Source: Litoditis marina | Lineage: Eukaryota; Nematoda; Chromadorea; Rhabditida; Rhabditidae | Reading direction: 5' to 3' | Length of the DNA stretch: 64,000 nucleotides | Assembly: GCA_964036275.1 (NCBI GenBank) | Contig: OZ038433.1 | Coordinates: forward strand, 49,116,605 to 49,180,604 | Shown here: piece by piece, positions 34,556 through 46,841 of the stretch | How the letters are laid out: each line of letters opens with the position of its first letter | How positions within the stretch are numbered: position 1 is the first letter of the stretch | Translations under genes and position numbers: made by a program | Notes under the pieces: model-generated | Database searches by the model: none | Seen by the model: the letters and a program-made list of their open reading frames with translations, nothing else | Told to the model about the DNA's origin: nothing

Positions 34556-37500
34556 ATGATTATTCTGATTCTCTCCATTTTTCTCTATTCGCCTGTGCTC
34601 TCTTCATTATACACAGTGTCTTCTCGCAAAGGTAGATCGATGCTAGAAGATGACCCCTGTTTGGACGCACAGCAAGTCAGTTTCACACTTTCATCCAAAA
34701 ACTTTGCAAACTATTGTGTAGTTCAAAGTTTAATTCAAGTTTGTACTTCATTGTTTGAGATTGTGTTCATTCGTTCAGACACTAGCTGGAATTTTATCGA
34801 ATTGCGGTCGAACTACTAATGCACTCTTGTTAGCACAGTAGAGTGTTTCAGGAAGCGTAGATATTAGGCGACAATAGTGATTTCTGGTTGAAAATATGCG
34901 TAGGAACTACCTCAATTTGTATACTATTTCATGATTTTCCATCAAATAGATAGCTGATAGATTACTTTTAACAGATAAATAAAGTCGTTAACAAGGTTTC
35001 AAATAGTCGATTGAACAATTTCAAGACTTATACATAAAGGTATTCCATTATACTGAGAAAAATAGTTCGTCGCGTGAAGTTAGCATTCTAATAAAAAAAT
35101 CAAGCTTTTCATCACACGTTTCTGAGTTCTGTTGTGTTTAACATGTTTCACATGACTTTGCAATTGACTAACAGTATATCTATCTCCGATTCAACTGGAA
35201 TATCACGTTAAACCTCAACAAACGTCAGCAGCTGAACACGAGAAGTATGCACGTTACGAATTGAGGTAATTTACACGTTCACGTGACTATACTATTGATT
35301 TACCAGTATGCTGTATTCCAGGTGGACAACTTGGAATCTATCCAGTTCTCCTCACGGTTTTCCCACTTGAGCAGGCCATGGATTCGAGACGATTTCACGC
35401 CTAAGGTGAGAAATTGCGATTTTTTTTTATTTTCTGCTTCTAAAACTTAAAAGTTTAAACTTTGTTAATAATAGTCCAACTGTTCGACAATGTTAGAGAA
35501 TGGATTATTTTTGAGCTCTATAATTCTGTGCATCGAAATCAACCCTGAACTTTTCTGTAACATACTTAATTATAACGTTTATAAACATATTAGTCCATTA
35601 ACTTATACTCTATTAAACATTTACATTTTGTTTTTCTATAGATTGCACGAAACATTTAAGCAACTTTACTGACGAAGCCCCTATATTGGTCGTATCTGCT
35701 TTTCCGGTCTTTGCTTTCAACAGAGAGGACAGGGAGGGGTTCAAATCACACGTAGTACTACCTAATTTTTCATTTTGATTGTTTACAGCTTCTAACATAA
35801 AGTGAACACACCCGAATACATGAAATGTTCGATTCGAAATTACACAATGTTTTCTGAATCAAAATAGAAATATCAACAAATCATAACAAAATAATACCTT
35901 CTTTCCTTGAATCGCAGGTTCTACCTGTAATTGGTTTCATCATCGAGTTAAACTTCTCTATTTCAGTTGTTTACCTCTGTCGGTCTACAGTATCAGTGGT
36001 TATGGGCAAAAAGTCTACCAATCAGAGGACTGACACCTTCAACCACAGTACGTTTTCATTGAAACATAAGATCCGTCTGAATAGCTGTGTAAAGGACCAC
36101 ATAATGGATCACGTTATTATCACTTGCACTGGATGATGTGTCAAAGTTCGTGAGAAGTTCATATGATTTTACGATGACAATCTTATGAACACCTTATGAG
36201 CACCTCGTAAATTTATAATGTTGTAGCATAGCGACATGATCTCACCAGAAGGTCGTGAGATATTGCTCATCGGTATCTCATGAGATTTTCGTAGAATTGC
36301 TACCACGCCTATGGGTGCCACGTTTCACGTGACTATAGTTTGATTAGTTTTAAACATTGTGTTTTAGGTTGATGACGTCATGCGTTGGCTGGACTCGTTG
36401 AATTGCTCATTTATGGCACGTGACGATGCAGTTTGGTTGTCGCTCCAGCGCGCGAGACCAATCGATATTGCCGCTGAGACTAGCTGCGAGCTGGAAGATG
36501 TGAGTCTTTTAAACACAACGATGGGTCTAAAAGATTTTTCTAAAGCAATCGGAAGAAAAAACTATAATATTTGTCGTTTTTGCCTTTTTATTTGGCACAT
36601 TTGCCAAAGAGTTCCCAACATATTATTTGGTAGCGTTTGACGATACAAAACTTCTGACTTCTGACTAATCTACTTGACAACTGCTTGCCGAGTCTCTTAT
36701 GTTGCAGCTAGTAAACACACTCCAACTTTGTTCATTCTTTGTTCAAAACACCCCTCTAGAACAAGAAGTACCCGGCAGCAATAAGGCACACTGATAGTAT
36801 AGTAAACTTAGCATGAGTGAACACTGGGAGTTGACCTCAAGCCACTAAGTTTGGTACAATAGACATTTTCTGTTTCAATCTTTTTATTACGTACTTTCAG
36901 CTTTATCTACATTGTGTCTCTCATTTCGGACCATTGTCATGCGGTTTATACCCAATAGAGAACGAGGAGTGGGGCCACTATCGTCTAGAGATTGGGGATG
37001 GGAGTGCTAACAGGTGAACTTCCAACACAATTTGGAAATATTAAGTTTGCATCGAGTTGATCTTCCCAGTTATTCGTATTAAAACATGTATATTAGGAAC
37101 TATCCTCCACGAACTACAGATTTGTGGCTTCGGTGGTTACAAACCTTTAATGAAACGCACGACTGATTTTTGTTGAGATTGGGTCCTTTTGGTGGTTTTA
37201 CTTGGAGAAATGGAACACTAACAAGTGTGAATCCATCTAAAGAGTGTAACTGAACCATGCGATTGTGATGGCTATTCGGAACTAATTTAATTTCTGCAAT
37301 AATGTATCTGTTTTTAAATATGTTAAACCACATTGTAAATCAGAGAAATACGCTGTGTGTCAGAACAGAAACAAAACGTGTTACCGCATGCTGTATTTCA
37401 ATAATGCCGTCCTGAGTACGTATGTTAGAAGATCCCGTACCTTCATTCCATCCCGCGTTTCTCGCTGCCTCACTATTTCTTGTCTCCTACATCCCGGCGG

Positions 37501-40500
37501 GATGTAAGAGCAGGGAAACAGCTTATGTTTGAGAAGATGCAGGATGGGATGAAGATGCCGGGATCTTCTAGCATATTGTCGCCATTTACCCCATAAAGAC
37601 AGCAGAGGGTTCAATTGATTGAGCGATGCGGGGCGAGCGGTCGTTGATTATGTGCCAGCAGTTGAGAGAGTGTGTAGATCAATGATACGCAGACGAACTG
37701 GCTGCTCGCCAAACCTCGTCCCATACAAAATTGATGGTACGGTGTCCACAACGGTTTGACAAATCCTATACGAACTCTGATTTTATTCATGAGCGTAGTT
37801 CAAGTCTGTGGTACCTATCAATATCCCGCATGAAACATTGAAACGCGACAAAACGAAATTACTGTATTTGAGTTCTATCGATCGTCTTCGCGCACAGCCT
37901 CTGCGTATTTTCGACTGGGGATCAAGTCTGCTTCTTCCCGTTCAGAATTCCACGTTTACTGTGGACAACTTGGCTATTTACGACGATTTGGCTGGTCATA
38001 TTGTAAGTTTCTGCAGCATGGCTGCCGCTCAACTCAAATTGCTAGTTGTAGTCTGATCTGTAGAACACAGCATAGTTTTTCGTCGTGAACCCAAATGGGT
38101 AAACCTGTGTATACAGCAGAGCTGATTGGCATACGAGAGTATAAGACAACATGAAACGGTTCACTGTTTTCAAACTATTTTATATAGGAAAATCACTACA
38201 CTTTCTTTGTTGCTTCACCCTTGTGAAATACAGAGACGATTCTCAACTACTTACAGCTGAGGAAAACAGCTTTTCCAGTTTTGAAAAATCATTTTTGCTC
38301 AAATGTTTCAGTATCTGGTGGACATAACTGGCAAGGGATACCATGATACATGTGAACGAATCATCGCCCCGCCCACCGACGACACAAAACATAATCTGGC
38401 AATGGTTGATGTCAACAGACTATTACGGTACTCAGTTTATTCACTAGTTCAATAGTGAATTGCTCAGGTTTTCATGAGTAGCATCTAAATAATGGATCTT
38501 GAATTCGAAATTTCTAAACTCAAAGATTTGTTCTAACTCGTTGGGGTATTGAGTTGTATCAGAAAGCTTGACTTAATCCTCAATGAACTGTGCCTAGCAC
38601 CTAACAACAAATCAGTTTAAGACAAAATAGTAATATAATTAAGATAGATCGAGCGCTAACATTAGTCACGAGATACTAGCAAAAATTCAACCTACAACTC
38701 GCAACAGTTGATCATTCACTGCTAGTAACATGCAAAGTCACGAGAACGTTTGAAAGTGCACGTGCGATGGTGGATTCCACACGGTTTGCTTCTTATGCGT
38801 TGCCTTTCTATTCACTTCTACGTTAATTCTCGAGATTGTTGCATTTTTCAGTTTCTACGAACTGCGATGGATGGGTTTCAGCTCGTTTTCAGCGGACTAT
38901 GCTGACTTCACCAACAAGTACATAAGAGAAAAGTACACAAAACAAGTTAGTCTACAGTATATAACAGCAATTTTATTATGCCATCAAGTTGAGGATGCGA
39001 TCTAATTCTGATACACATCCGTAAGATCAAACATTTAAAAAAAAACTATCGGGATCCTACTACAATTACAGCCAAAACAATGGACAAAAGTGACTTTTTT
39101 GCAGCTGCGTTTCCAAGACTGTCGATGAATTAATTTTGGTAATATTAATATAACTTATAATAGTTATTACACCGTTCTTCTTCTATTAGTTCCATTACTG
39201 ACTCTTTCAAAATGTTCAAGAAATACATTTCACCATATATCTATTGGAGGCACTTCAACGTTTCTACTGCGAACAGTTGCTAGGAGGAGTTGTGAACTGG
39301 ATTGGAGAAGATCATATCACCGCCACCTGCCACATGATATATCCGGAGCAGACTAAGCTGAAAACGATTCAGCTGGCCAGGCAGATTATGGAACACGAAA
39401 TGGGTGAGATTTAGGCACGATTGCATGTTTCACGCCTATTTTAAGTAGTCGGATTCTCGTCATCCACGGTGCTCCTTGGCTTTGTACGACTTTTCAAAGA
39501 TTGCTGTGTGCAAGTAAAAAATATATAATGAGTTTGTGCACGAGGTATCACGTATTTTACCAATTTCACCGGTGTCCATGGTTGGCGGTGTTCAGTACAT
39601 ATGCTAGAGGATCCCGGCATCTTCATTCCATCCTGCGTCTCTCACTCTGCCTTACTAATTCGCTCCACTCGTATCCCGGCGGGATGTAAGAGCAGAGAAA
39701 TTGCGTAGGTTTGAGGAAGGATGGGATGAAGGTCTCGCGATCTTCTAGCATACGTATTCAGATTCTGTTCGATCAAAACTGAAAATTATTCATAGATATA
39801 ACTCGTTCTGACCTGAATCTCTTATTACATGCACTATTTTGTTTCTCGCGAGTCAATCAATTGGGTGCATGCTCTCTCAAAAGCAGTGCGCAAAGAAATA
39901 CATAGAGAGGGAGAAAGAAAAAAGAGAGAGAGAGAGGAGAGAGAATGGGATCGAGAGGAGTAGCTAAAATTTGTAGAGATTTCCGCAAACTTTTTTCTCC
40001 TTGCAGGGTCATTCTGGAACGACACTTTCGAGCCGTCCATTAGGGAAATGGAAGCAATTTATGTGACGAACAAAGTTTTTGTTCAAGTTCGGAATCAGCT
40101 GAAGCACCGAATAGGAGGTGGTTAATTTTTTTGTCAGATTTGTTGAATAATTGGAACCCAATAAAATAGGGTTCTAGTTTTAAAAAACTTGTTTTTCGCA
40201 AAACTCAGACAAAACTTCTGTAGATTAATTTTCAGAGAAGTCATAGGTTTGCCGAATGTGTTGTTTAGTTAGTTTTCCGATTTATGATTACTACAACAAG
40301 GCGCGACACTACATTTGTGGAATCAATTTTTTCTGAGAACTATACTTTTCACAGACTTCGGAACATAAGCCACCTAGAAACTGTGAATACCACAGTGCGT
40401 ACAAATTCAAGCGCTCGATTGTACAGCTTTTGTACTAAACGAATGGATTATCATTCTCATGATACATAAATGTGAACTAATATTTCAGCCAATCCTCACC

Positions 40501-41569
40501 TCACGGAAACTGATATTGAGCCCGGAACTCCCATGGTGGATGACATTTCTGAGGTGAATTTTTTGGTAAACAACTGATGTAACAACGCTTTGGAGAAGAC
40601 GTATATTGTTAGTCAATTGCATAGTCACGTGAAACATGTTGAACACATCAAAACTCAGAAACGTGCAATGACAAAGTGCATGATTGCTCATTAGGCTAAC
40701 TTTACGTGACTAATCATTTGACTTTTAGTAACGCGTTTGAATGTTTGATCTCATTTATATAAAAAGACTCTACATGTTGCTCTGATGCAGATAGAATTTC
40801 TCAAAGAACAATTGGCTTACTATGCATAATTGAGGTTTTATTTTCATTTTATACTGTATTCAGGTACATCGTCGTCCAATAATGTCCAAATCCTCATTGC
40901 CACACCAACTTCCCCGAGACTTTCCTACAAAAACGAAGATCGTGCCAGACCATCGAGGAGGCTTCCAAGAACTTCACCCAGATGTTTCAAGTAAGAATGA
41001 GTTCACACCTGTTGCTGAAATCAAATGGCATAATGCAATTTATTGAAAAAGCGAAAAGAAAGTCTGAGCAGCAGAATAACACTGTAGAAAAATTGAATTC
41101 ACGTTCAAGTTAGAATAGTAACTATAATAAAAATTCCCCAAGTAAATTCAGTAATGAGAATGGTAGTTGACAAAAAATTTCGATTTTGCCGCGACATTCA
41201 ACGTTGCAATTTTAATCTTGATTCATGCCATGATTTTTAAACTTTGACCGGTAAGCAGCGGGATCAGACTACAAACAGATCGGGACGGCGCAAAATACAC
41301 CGTGGTGGACCGCATTGAACCGAGCGAATCTCACAACTATCTTTATTTGTACATTTGTGTTTTTATGTGTACAATACTTTTTTTATTATTTATTTGCAGG
41401 GTACCACGAAGAAGTGGTATATGATGAACATTCACGTGGTGACGATGCTTCAGAATACGAGGAGCGAACAGAAACCGACGTCGACAAAGCAAGCCAGATG
41501 AACAGCAGCAAAACATTTTCCCCTTTTTTGTTGGTTTTCTTCATTTTATGTGTTCAGAGAATGATATAG
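34556..41569 (+). CDS. Secreted/GPI-anchored nematode protein, possibly WSN-like (489 aa)
   Basis: The 13 exons, all in phase, are 34556-34675, 35322-35405, 35967-36047, 36368-36499, 36901-37013, 37873-38002, 38312-38427, 38852-38945, 39277-39403, 40007-40117, 40489-40553, 40864-40990, 41400-41569. MIILILSIFLYSPVLSS is a signal peptide. A predicted extracellular part of about 440 residues contains NCS and NST sequons and scattered cysteines. The tail is acidic (DDASEYEERTETDVDKAS), then polar, then hydrophobic to the end (FSPFLLVFFILCVQRMI), fitting a GPI-anchor signal. The early region (FSSRFSHLSRPW, SVGLQYQWLW, TVDDVMRWLDSLNC) has the spacing of a nematode WSN domain; this is a weak match from memory. 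Exon 6 uses an unusual TTTGAG acceptor, chosen because it alone keeps the phase. Function unknown. Confidence 0.8.
35049..35178. mobile_element. Family A MITE, copy 7
   Basis: Starts TATACTGAGAAAAATAGTTCG, ends TTGCAATTGACTAACAGTATA, with core TTTCTGAGTTCTGTTG. It is in intron 1 of the WSN-like gene. A further arm-like piece (CACGTGACTATACTATTG, 35280-35297) lies about 25 bases before exon 2. Confidence 0.8.
37415..37577. mobile_element. Family B palindromic MITE, copy 1
   Basis: Imperfect arms AGTACGTATGTTAGAAGATC and GATCTTCTAGCATATTG continue inward through CATTCCATCCCGCG and AGGATGGGATGAAG. The centre is ATCCCGGCGGGATGTAAGAG. It is in intron 5 of the WSN-like gene. Confidence 0.85.
39594..39757. 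mobile_element. Family B palindromic MITE, copy 2
   Basis: AGTACATATGCTAGAGGATC at the left and GATCTTCTAGCATACGTATT at the right, with the same ATCCCGGCGGGATGTAAGAG centre. It is in the intron after WSN-like exon 9. Confidence 0.85.
40602..40730. mobile_element. Family A MITE, copy 8
   Basis: TATATTGTTAGTCAATTGC at the left, TTTACGTGACTAATCATTTG and ACTTTTAGTA at the right, with core AAACTCAGAAACGTGCAATG. It starts 48 bases after WSN-like exon 11, in the opposite orientation to copy 7. Confidence 0.8.
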
Positions 41570-41617
41570 AAAAGTTATTAATCTAACCTTGGAGGCACAA
41601 TTTGTTTCCGATTTTGA

Positions 41618-41623
41618 AATAAA
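41618..41623 (+). terminator. Poly(A) signal AATAAA
   Basis: Lies 48 bases after the TAG stop of the WSN-like gene (41567-41569), within TTTTGAAATAAAAG. Confidence 0.6.
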
Positions 41624-41639
41624 AGTAAGTACTTTAAAA

Positions 41640-43820
41640 CCTCCTGAAAACGTGTGTAAGAAAGTCATGGTTTTATTATTTCGAAACTACCGCAACTCTC
41701 ACAAGAAGATCCTGGTCTTGCCGCTGTGTCACTCAAACCAATGGTAATCTCTCTTAGCTTCTCCCTATTTCAATTTTGAGGCATGGTTGCTCTAGATTTT
41801 TCGATCTCCTGGGAAAGTTTTTGAAATGGAATCTAAATTGTGCCTCCTAGGAAACAGTCGAAGAATTCTAAGCTAACTCCAGTTTTTTTCTGTTGCTGAA
41901 AACAGCGAATATGATCTCAGTACCCCATCAAGAGCGAGGGACGAGTAATTCCGAGCTTCTGTACAATATAAATTACTTCATCACACGAACTATAATAATG
42001 AAACATATGCTAATCATGACGCTATTTGAATTATTCCATATACTGGTTGCGATGGTTTTTATTGGCTGCCATTGTACTTTTTTCATGAAATTTTTCCACA
42101 TTTCCCCGTGTGCTTACCGGTTGTACTCTTGGTGTTTCGCTCATTGTATCCCTAATAAAATATCTTTCTGTTTTCTTGTCAGTTTGTTGTAAGTTTTGAT
42201 GTATTATCACGCTTCACGTGAGTCACACACGTTATCGTGAAGTGGGGCGGAAGGTACATGGGTGGGTGACAGTCTGAGTTGTAGTTTGATCTCGATCAAC
42301 GCCATGGTTCACCAATTTTGACCGGAAATCAAGTATATCAAAGTTCTTACACAGCGAAATCAGACAGAATACACCGTATAGGTTTACTTTGGAAATGGTT
42401 AACTCTATTTCACACTGTCAAAGAGACAGTTTTTGATAGCATAGATCAATAGTCGATGATCGAATACTTCAACCAAAGAGCAAACATATCATTTTTGCAT
42501 CTAAACTGTGTTGAAATCAGCATAATCTCTAAAGCTTTCTACAAGCGGACCCATAAGATTTGCCGTGATTCGCGTGAATATCGCATTGTTCGAGTGTCTG
42601 TCACCTCTACGCAAAGTGTCTTTCCAAACAATAGGATTGACAGCTGAGGATGAGCAATTTAAGGGTAAATACAGACGAAAAACGCGCCACTCGCCACCTT
42701 TAAGCCACTTATGGAGTGTTCGGCGGGATTTGTATATTTGGCGATGGTTCTGCTCGTTCTATCATTCTCATCTAACATTTCTCGAGTAACAACCCTTTCA
42801 GGGATTTTTCGGGCTTTGAGAGTGATTACAAATTTCTGTATGGTGATCGCTTTGAGCAGTTACTTATTTCAAGAATCAAACGCTATTTTATAATTAGGTT
42901 ATGAGTTTCATGTCAGAACGAAGCACGTGCCGTTATTTTTGTTTTAACCTAATTAGTCAATAGATATTTAGTTTTAAACTATTTAGTCATTTGATAACAT
43001 TATTCATTAAATCACATCTCAGTTATAGTGATATGTTCGTAGCATCAAATTGTTTCTTCACTTTCTCTCATATAACGGGCGTGAAACATTGAACTATCGC
43101 ATGTAATGGTTGGTGGCTTACATTTGTGATATTTCACACAAGTCAATTGAATTCGTTCAATGAATAATAAAAGCGAATAAACTTTTGCCAAACTTTGAAA
43201 TCAGACCTTTTTACTCAAAGTTCCCCATAGCTTAATAGTTAATTCAACCTTAAATAAGCTGTTCGTACCAAAACAAAAACTCTTTTCAGTCATAGCAACG
43301 TTTCGACGATTTACAGACTAATAGATTGTTGAATGAATGATTACGAATTTTGACAAGCTTTAATGTTCGTGTTGAGGCTATCAACTCGTGAAAAATAATC
43401 ACAAATTGTATACCTATGTTTATCGTTTCCTAATGACTTTTCCTCTGATACCGGAAAAGGTTTCTAGAACACTAGAGAAGAGAAATGGATCGTTCATAGG
43501 AGATAAATTTCATAATTTACATTTCTTGTTAACGGTCAACAAGAGGAGCCATAGTCCCATTTGTTGTTTTTGCTAGAGAAAAAAACTATTTATAAAAAAT
43601 ATGAAATGATATAGAGTGTTGCTCACAAATGTTCTCTGGCAATGTTTTTGCATAATAACATTATTATGTTTTATCATCAGTTAGATAAAACTTTGCTGCT
43701 GAAAAGGGGTTTCACCGTTGCACTAAATGTTCATGGTTGCCTCAACTATTAACCGAGTGTGAAACATTGAAAGAGTGTTGTGAACTGATATCGTACTGTA
43801 CTGTTTTCTCTTTACAGGTG
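41640..43820. other. Region between the WSN-like gene and its remnants
   Basis: Holds the ORF at 42711 and pieces of a dispersed repeat marked by TAGTTTGATCTCG...ACCGGAAATCAAG (41240-41310 and 42275-42390), which recurs in part at 44700, 47815 and 50425. Otherwise AT-rich with no supported exon. Confidence 0.4.
42711..42893 (+). pseudogene. Possible WSN-like N-terminal fragment
   Basis: A 60-codon frame beginning MECSAGFVYLAMVLLVLSFS reads like a signal peptide, followed by IFRALRVITNFCMVIALSSY, which resembles the (A)RITNxIxLQ heart of WSN domains. It ends at a TAA soon after, with no clear donor, so only an exon-sized piece is left. Its position between the intact WSN-like gene and the broken copy at 43.8 kb supports a local family. 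Chance similarity in a hydrophobic frame cannot be excluded. Confidence 0.35.
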
Positions 43821-44420
43821 ATGTTGCTGCTTTTCTTCATTTCCTTGATTTTGATTGGAGATGTTCATACAGATATGGGAAGGCGATATAGTGAGAACTT
43901 GGTTTATGATCTATCATTCATTTATTTGGAATCTTTATACACAGTAGTATGACAAGTTTGCCTCAAACGTTTAATACATTATACAGTGTAAAAGGAAGTT
44001 CTAGTTGGTATCATACTTGTATTTTCTAGGCCACTCGGAGGAAACATTGAATTTTTCAGTTCGATTGAATCAGAACTACGCTGGACTCGCCCGATTATTG
44101 TCTTCGATACCCTTTCAACCTAGAAATGATCTACTTCCACTCCGTATGTTTGCTTATATCTCACTTCAAAAACTAGTTTTCGCTCTATCAAATCTAAGTT
44201 TTCACCGACTTTCAGTCGTAATCTGGAAAACGTAACAACGCAGTTATGGTCTCATCCAGTCTTTTAGAACTTTCATGCTGCTTTCCAATATGTCGAAACC
44301 GCCGGGAGGCAACACGTTTCTCCAATCAGTTATTGGGCTTACAACCCGAAGTCTTAACGAAAAATTGAAAATACCGATGTTTTCACAGAAAGGGTTCTTA
44401 CTTTTAATTGAATGCCTGCC
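43821..44420 (+). pseudogene. Broken paralogue of the WSN-like gene
   Basis: Exon 1 (43821-43890) encodes the signal MLLLFFISLILIGDVHT. Exon 2 (44030-44143, in phase) encodes HSEETLNFSVRLNQNYAGLA and continues to FQPRNDLLPL, comparable to LESIQFSSRFSHLSR of the intact gene. Exon 3 would begin after TTTCAG at 44215 in the correct phase, but meets an in-frame TAA at 44233-44235. Past it, the same frame reads FLQSVIGLTTRSLN and then FLLLIECLP, paralleling LFTSVGLQYQW and VDDVMRWLDSLNC. The frame is then cut at 44421 by a palindromic element. A possible displaced last exon (44809-44876; LSYRKRREASAIST and a stop) follows a TTCAG. Pseudogene status rests on one stop plus one insertion. Confidence 0.6.
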
Positions 44421-44677
44421 TATAGTGGGTGCCAAATTTATAATTTCCCGTCTCTCACCGGAATCGAACCTGTGAGCAAAAGGTTCGTAGTTAGGCCCGA
44501 ACCACTACGCTATTAGAGAACACAACTTTCCGCTGTGTACGCGCACATGTCTTTGATTCAAGAGCTTTGCGGTTATGTGCTCTAATAGAGTAGTGGTTAG
44601 CGCCCTGCTACGAAACTTTTGCTTGCAGGTTCGATTCCGACGAGAGACATAAATTCATAAACTTGGCACCCACTATA
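44421..44677. mobile_element. Palindromic element with tRNA-like arms
   Basis: The termini TATAGTGGGTGCCAA and TTGGCACCCACTATA are perfect reverse complements and fit a TA target duplication. Each arm of about 100 bp reads inward as a tRNA-like unit: an A-box-like TAGCGTAGTGG or TAGAGTAGTGG and a perfect B box GGTTCGATTCC, on the minus strand in the left arm and the plus strand in the right. The acceptor stems do not pair, so these are tRNA-derived rather than functional tRNAs. It interrupts the pseudogene exon 3. Confidence 0.8.
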
Positions 44678-45077
44678 TATACGATGTATCCCGCCTTACC
44701 GCGCTGTGTTTGTAGTTTGTATCCTTGCTTTTTGGTCTCAAACAGACACGTATAGACATCTAACTACAACATTGATTTGGTATCTTTCTAAGTATTGTTT
44801 CTGTTCAGGGTTAAGTTATCGCAAACGACGAGAAGCTAGCGCAATTTCTACGCAACTGTATGAAACTGCGGAATGACGACAAACCGAGATGTTGCCGGAC
44901 GTATGCAAATCTAAATGAACATGTATTTGACTTATTTATTATACATCTCAGCTTGACTTAGTTTAATAAGCTCTGATCAGATGATAACTAGCAGAGTTAT
45001 TTCATGGTATAGTTTAGTTAACACTCAGAACAGTTGTTTCACGTGAACCCATGTCATATATCACCCGGAACTTATCG

Positions 45078-45100
45078 TGCGCAGCGCGGAGCGCTGCGCA
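45078..45100. repeat. Perfect 10-bp GC hairpin
   Basis: TGCGCAGCGC, a GGA loop, then GCGCTGCGCA. It is followed by two copies of GTTTTTGTTCTCAACTATGC (45112 and 45149). No T-run terminator follows and no transcript is evident. Confidence 0.75.
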
Positions 45101-45736
45101 GATTAGTTTTAGTTTTTGTTCTCAACTATGCAGACTTTTTTTTGTTTTGTTTTTGTTCTCAACTATGCAGACGTTTTGAAAAGTTTTTTGCCCGTTTCTT
45201 CGTTTTTTGTGAACCATTTTCCGAGAAACTTGCCGTGAACAATTAAAGGGCATACATCTACAAGATTTGTGAATTTAAGTTCAAAATGACCCAGTTGACG
45301 TGAGTTGGAAGGGTAAACGTCTCGCAAAAATGACTTCCGTTACGGGGCGGCGGCGGCTACAAAAAAATGTCTGCCCTCTTTTCGGGGCACAACTTTGCCC
45401 ACAATGGAAATTTCTGAACACGGTTTACACTGTTTTGAAGCGAAGAAAAATTTGGGGCATACGTATTTTTCAGCCATAATTGCATATTTCATTTCAAGGA
45501 TAATAGGGCCTTAAATAGTCTCACAAAAATTTATAAATCAACCGGTTTTGAGAAAATGAAAATGAAAAAAGGAGAATCACGTGAAATTGATTCCTAAACT
45601 TCTCCGCTCAGAACTCGGTTGCGCGTACAGCCTAGTTTTCATTTGCATTCACATGTCTGAGTGGCGCAATGGATACCATTATAAGTTTTTGAAGAAATGA
45701 AAATGATTGAAGACATTAGATTCACTATAATAAATT

Positions 45737-46109
45737 TATGGTTTGATTTTGTAGTTGAACCGTACACGAGGTAGTATGATGGAATATTTATTGTGGCGAC
45801 GTTTCGGCAAATTCGCCGTTTTCAGAGCCTGAAAAAGGCATCAGTTCACAAAGTACAATAAACTCGATACAGTCGCGCAGGACAACGTGACTCAAATGTA
45901 TTCCAAATAGCACGAATAATGAGCACTACAAACTCAGCTAAACAAATACATTAACACACCTTTTTCCACACGAGGTGGCTAATAAAAGGAGAGCCAACCG
46001 AGTTGTGTAAATGTCCGAGTATAAATGAGTAGTCACACTCAAAAATTGCACTTGCTCAGTATTCCATCATACTACCTCGTGTACGGTTCAACTACAAAAT
46101 CAAACCATA
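45737..46109. mobile_element. DNA element with perfect 50-bp terminal inverted repeats
   Basis: 45737-45786 and 46060-46109 are exact reverse complements over 50 bp (TATGGTTTGATTTTG... and its partner). The outermost TA on each side could be the target duplication. The 273-bp interior has GTGGCGACGTTTCGG and no ORF. Arm identity implies recent activity; a transposase must be elsewhere. Confidence 0.9.
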
Positions 46110-46495
46110 TACACAACAATGCCGAGGTTCAAAGAAAGCAGGACTTGGAGAATAATAAATTTAGTTTGCTCTAGCAAACACAGTTACCTATGGCGTTTCG
46201 GGCATTAATCCAGACGCCGGTGGACTGCCCTCATCAGTAGATGATTTACCACTAAATCCTACAAATTGTATTTCTCCAGAAAAATACAAGTCGAATACTG
46301 TCTGCTCTAGTGGAAACGGATTGAGGTTCGACTCCCGTCTCGAGCGGTGCCATTTGCAATATACGGCTAGTATATTTTTCAGTTATCCCATTGCTCAATG
46401 ATGTGTCAATCTTCATCAAAAATGACGTGCATTATTTCCACATGATTATATATTGTTTTGATAAGAGTTTCTCCGTAACTATAGAAAAAAAGGTC

Positions 46496-46841
46496 AATTG
46501 GTATAAAAAACGAGTGTCAAGAAAGTAAAGATTAGTTTTAGAGATCACATAAACGAAAAATATGAAACAGGTCCAATAAAAGGATATTAAGAGAGAAAGG
46601 CTAATCTTGCTTGGTTGAAAATAACACAGAGTATCACGAATATTACTCAGTAAGTCAGTACCGATGATGCAACATTTGAATAGAGTACACGAAAATCCAG
46701 CTAGATTTTTGCCATTTCTCAAACAAGCAAGATTAGCCTTTCTCTCTTAATATCCTTTTATTGGACCTGTTATATATTTTCCGTTTATGTGATCTCTAAC
46801 ACTAATCTTTACTTTCTTGACACTCGTTTTTTATACTAATT
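46496..46841. mobile_element. Fold-back element with 118-bp arms
   Basis: Left arm 46496-46613 (AATTGGTATAAAAAACGAG to AATCTTGCTTG) and right arm 46724-46841 are reverse complements with a few mismatches and small indels. The 110-bp spacer is unrelated. No ORF of its own. Confidence 0.85.

Noticed and set aside
44440..44655. Two functional tRNA genes
   Set aside because: A and B boxes are present, but the acceptor stems do not pair and the two units are arms of one palindrome.
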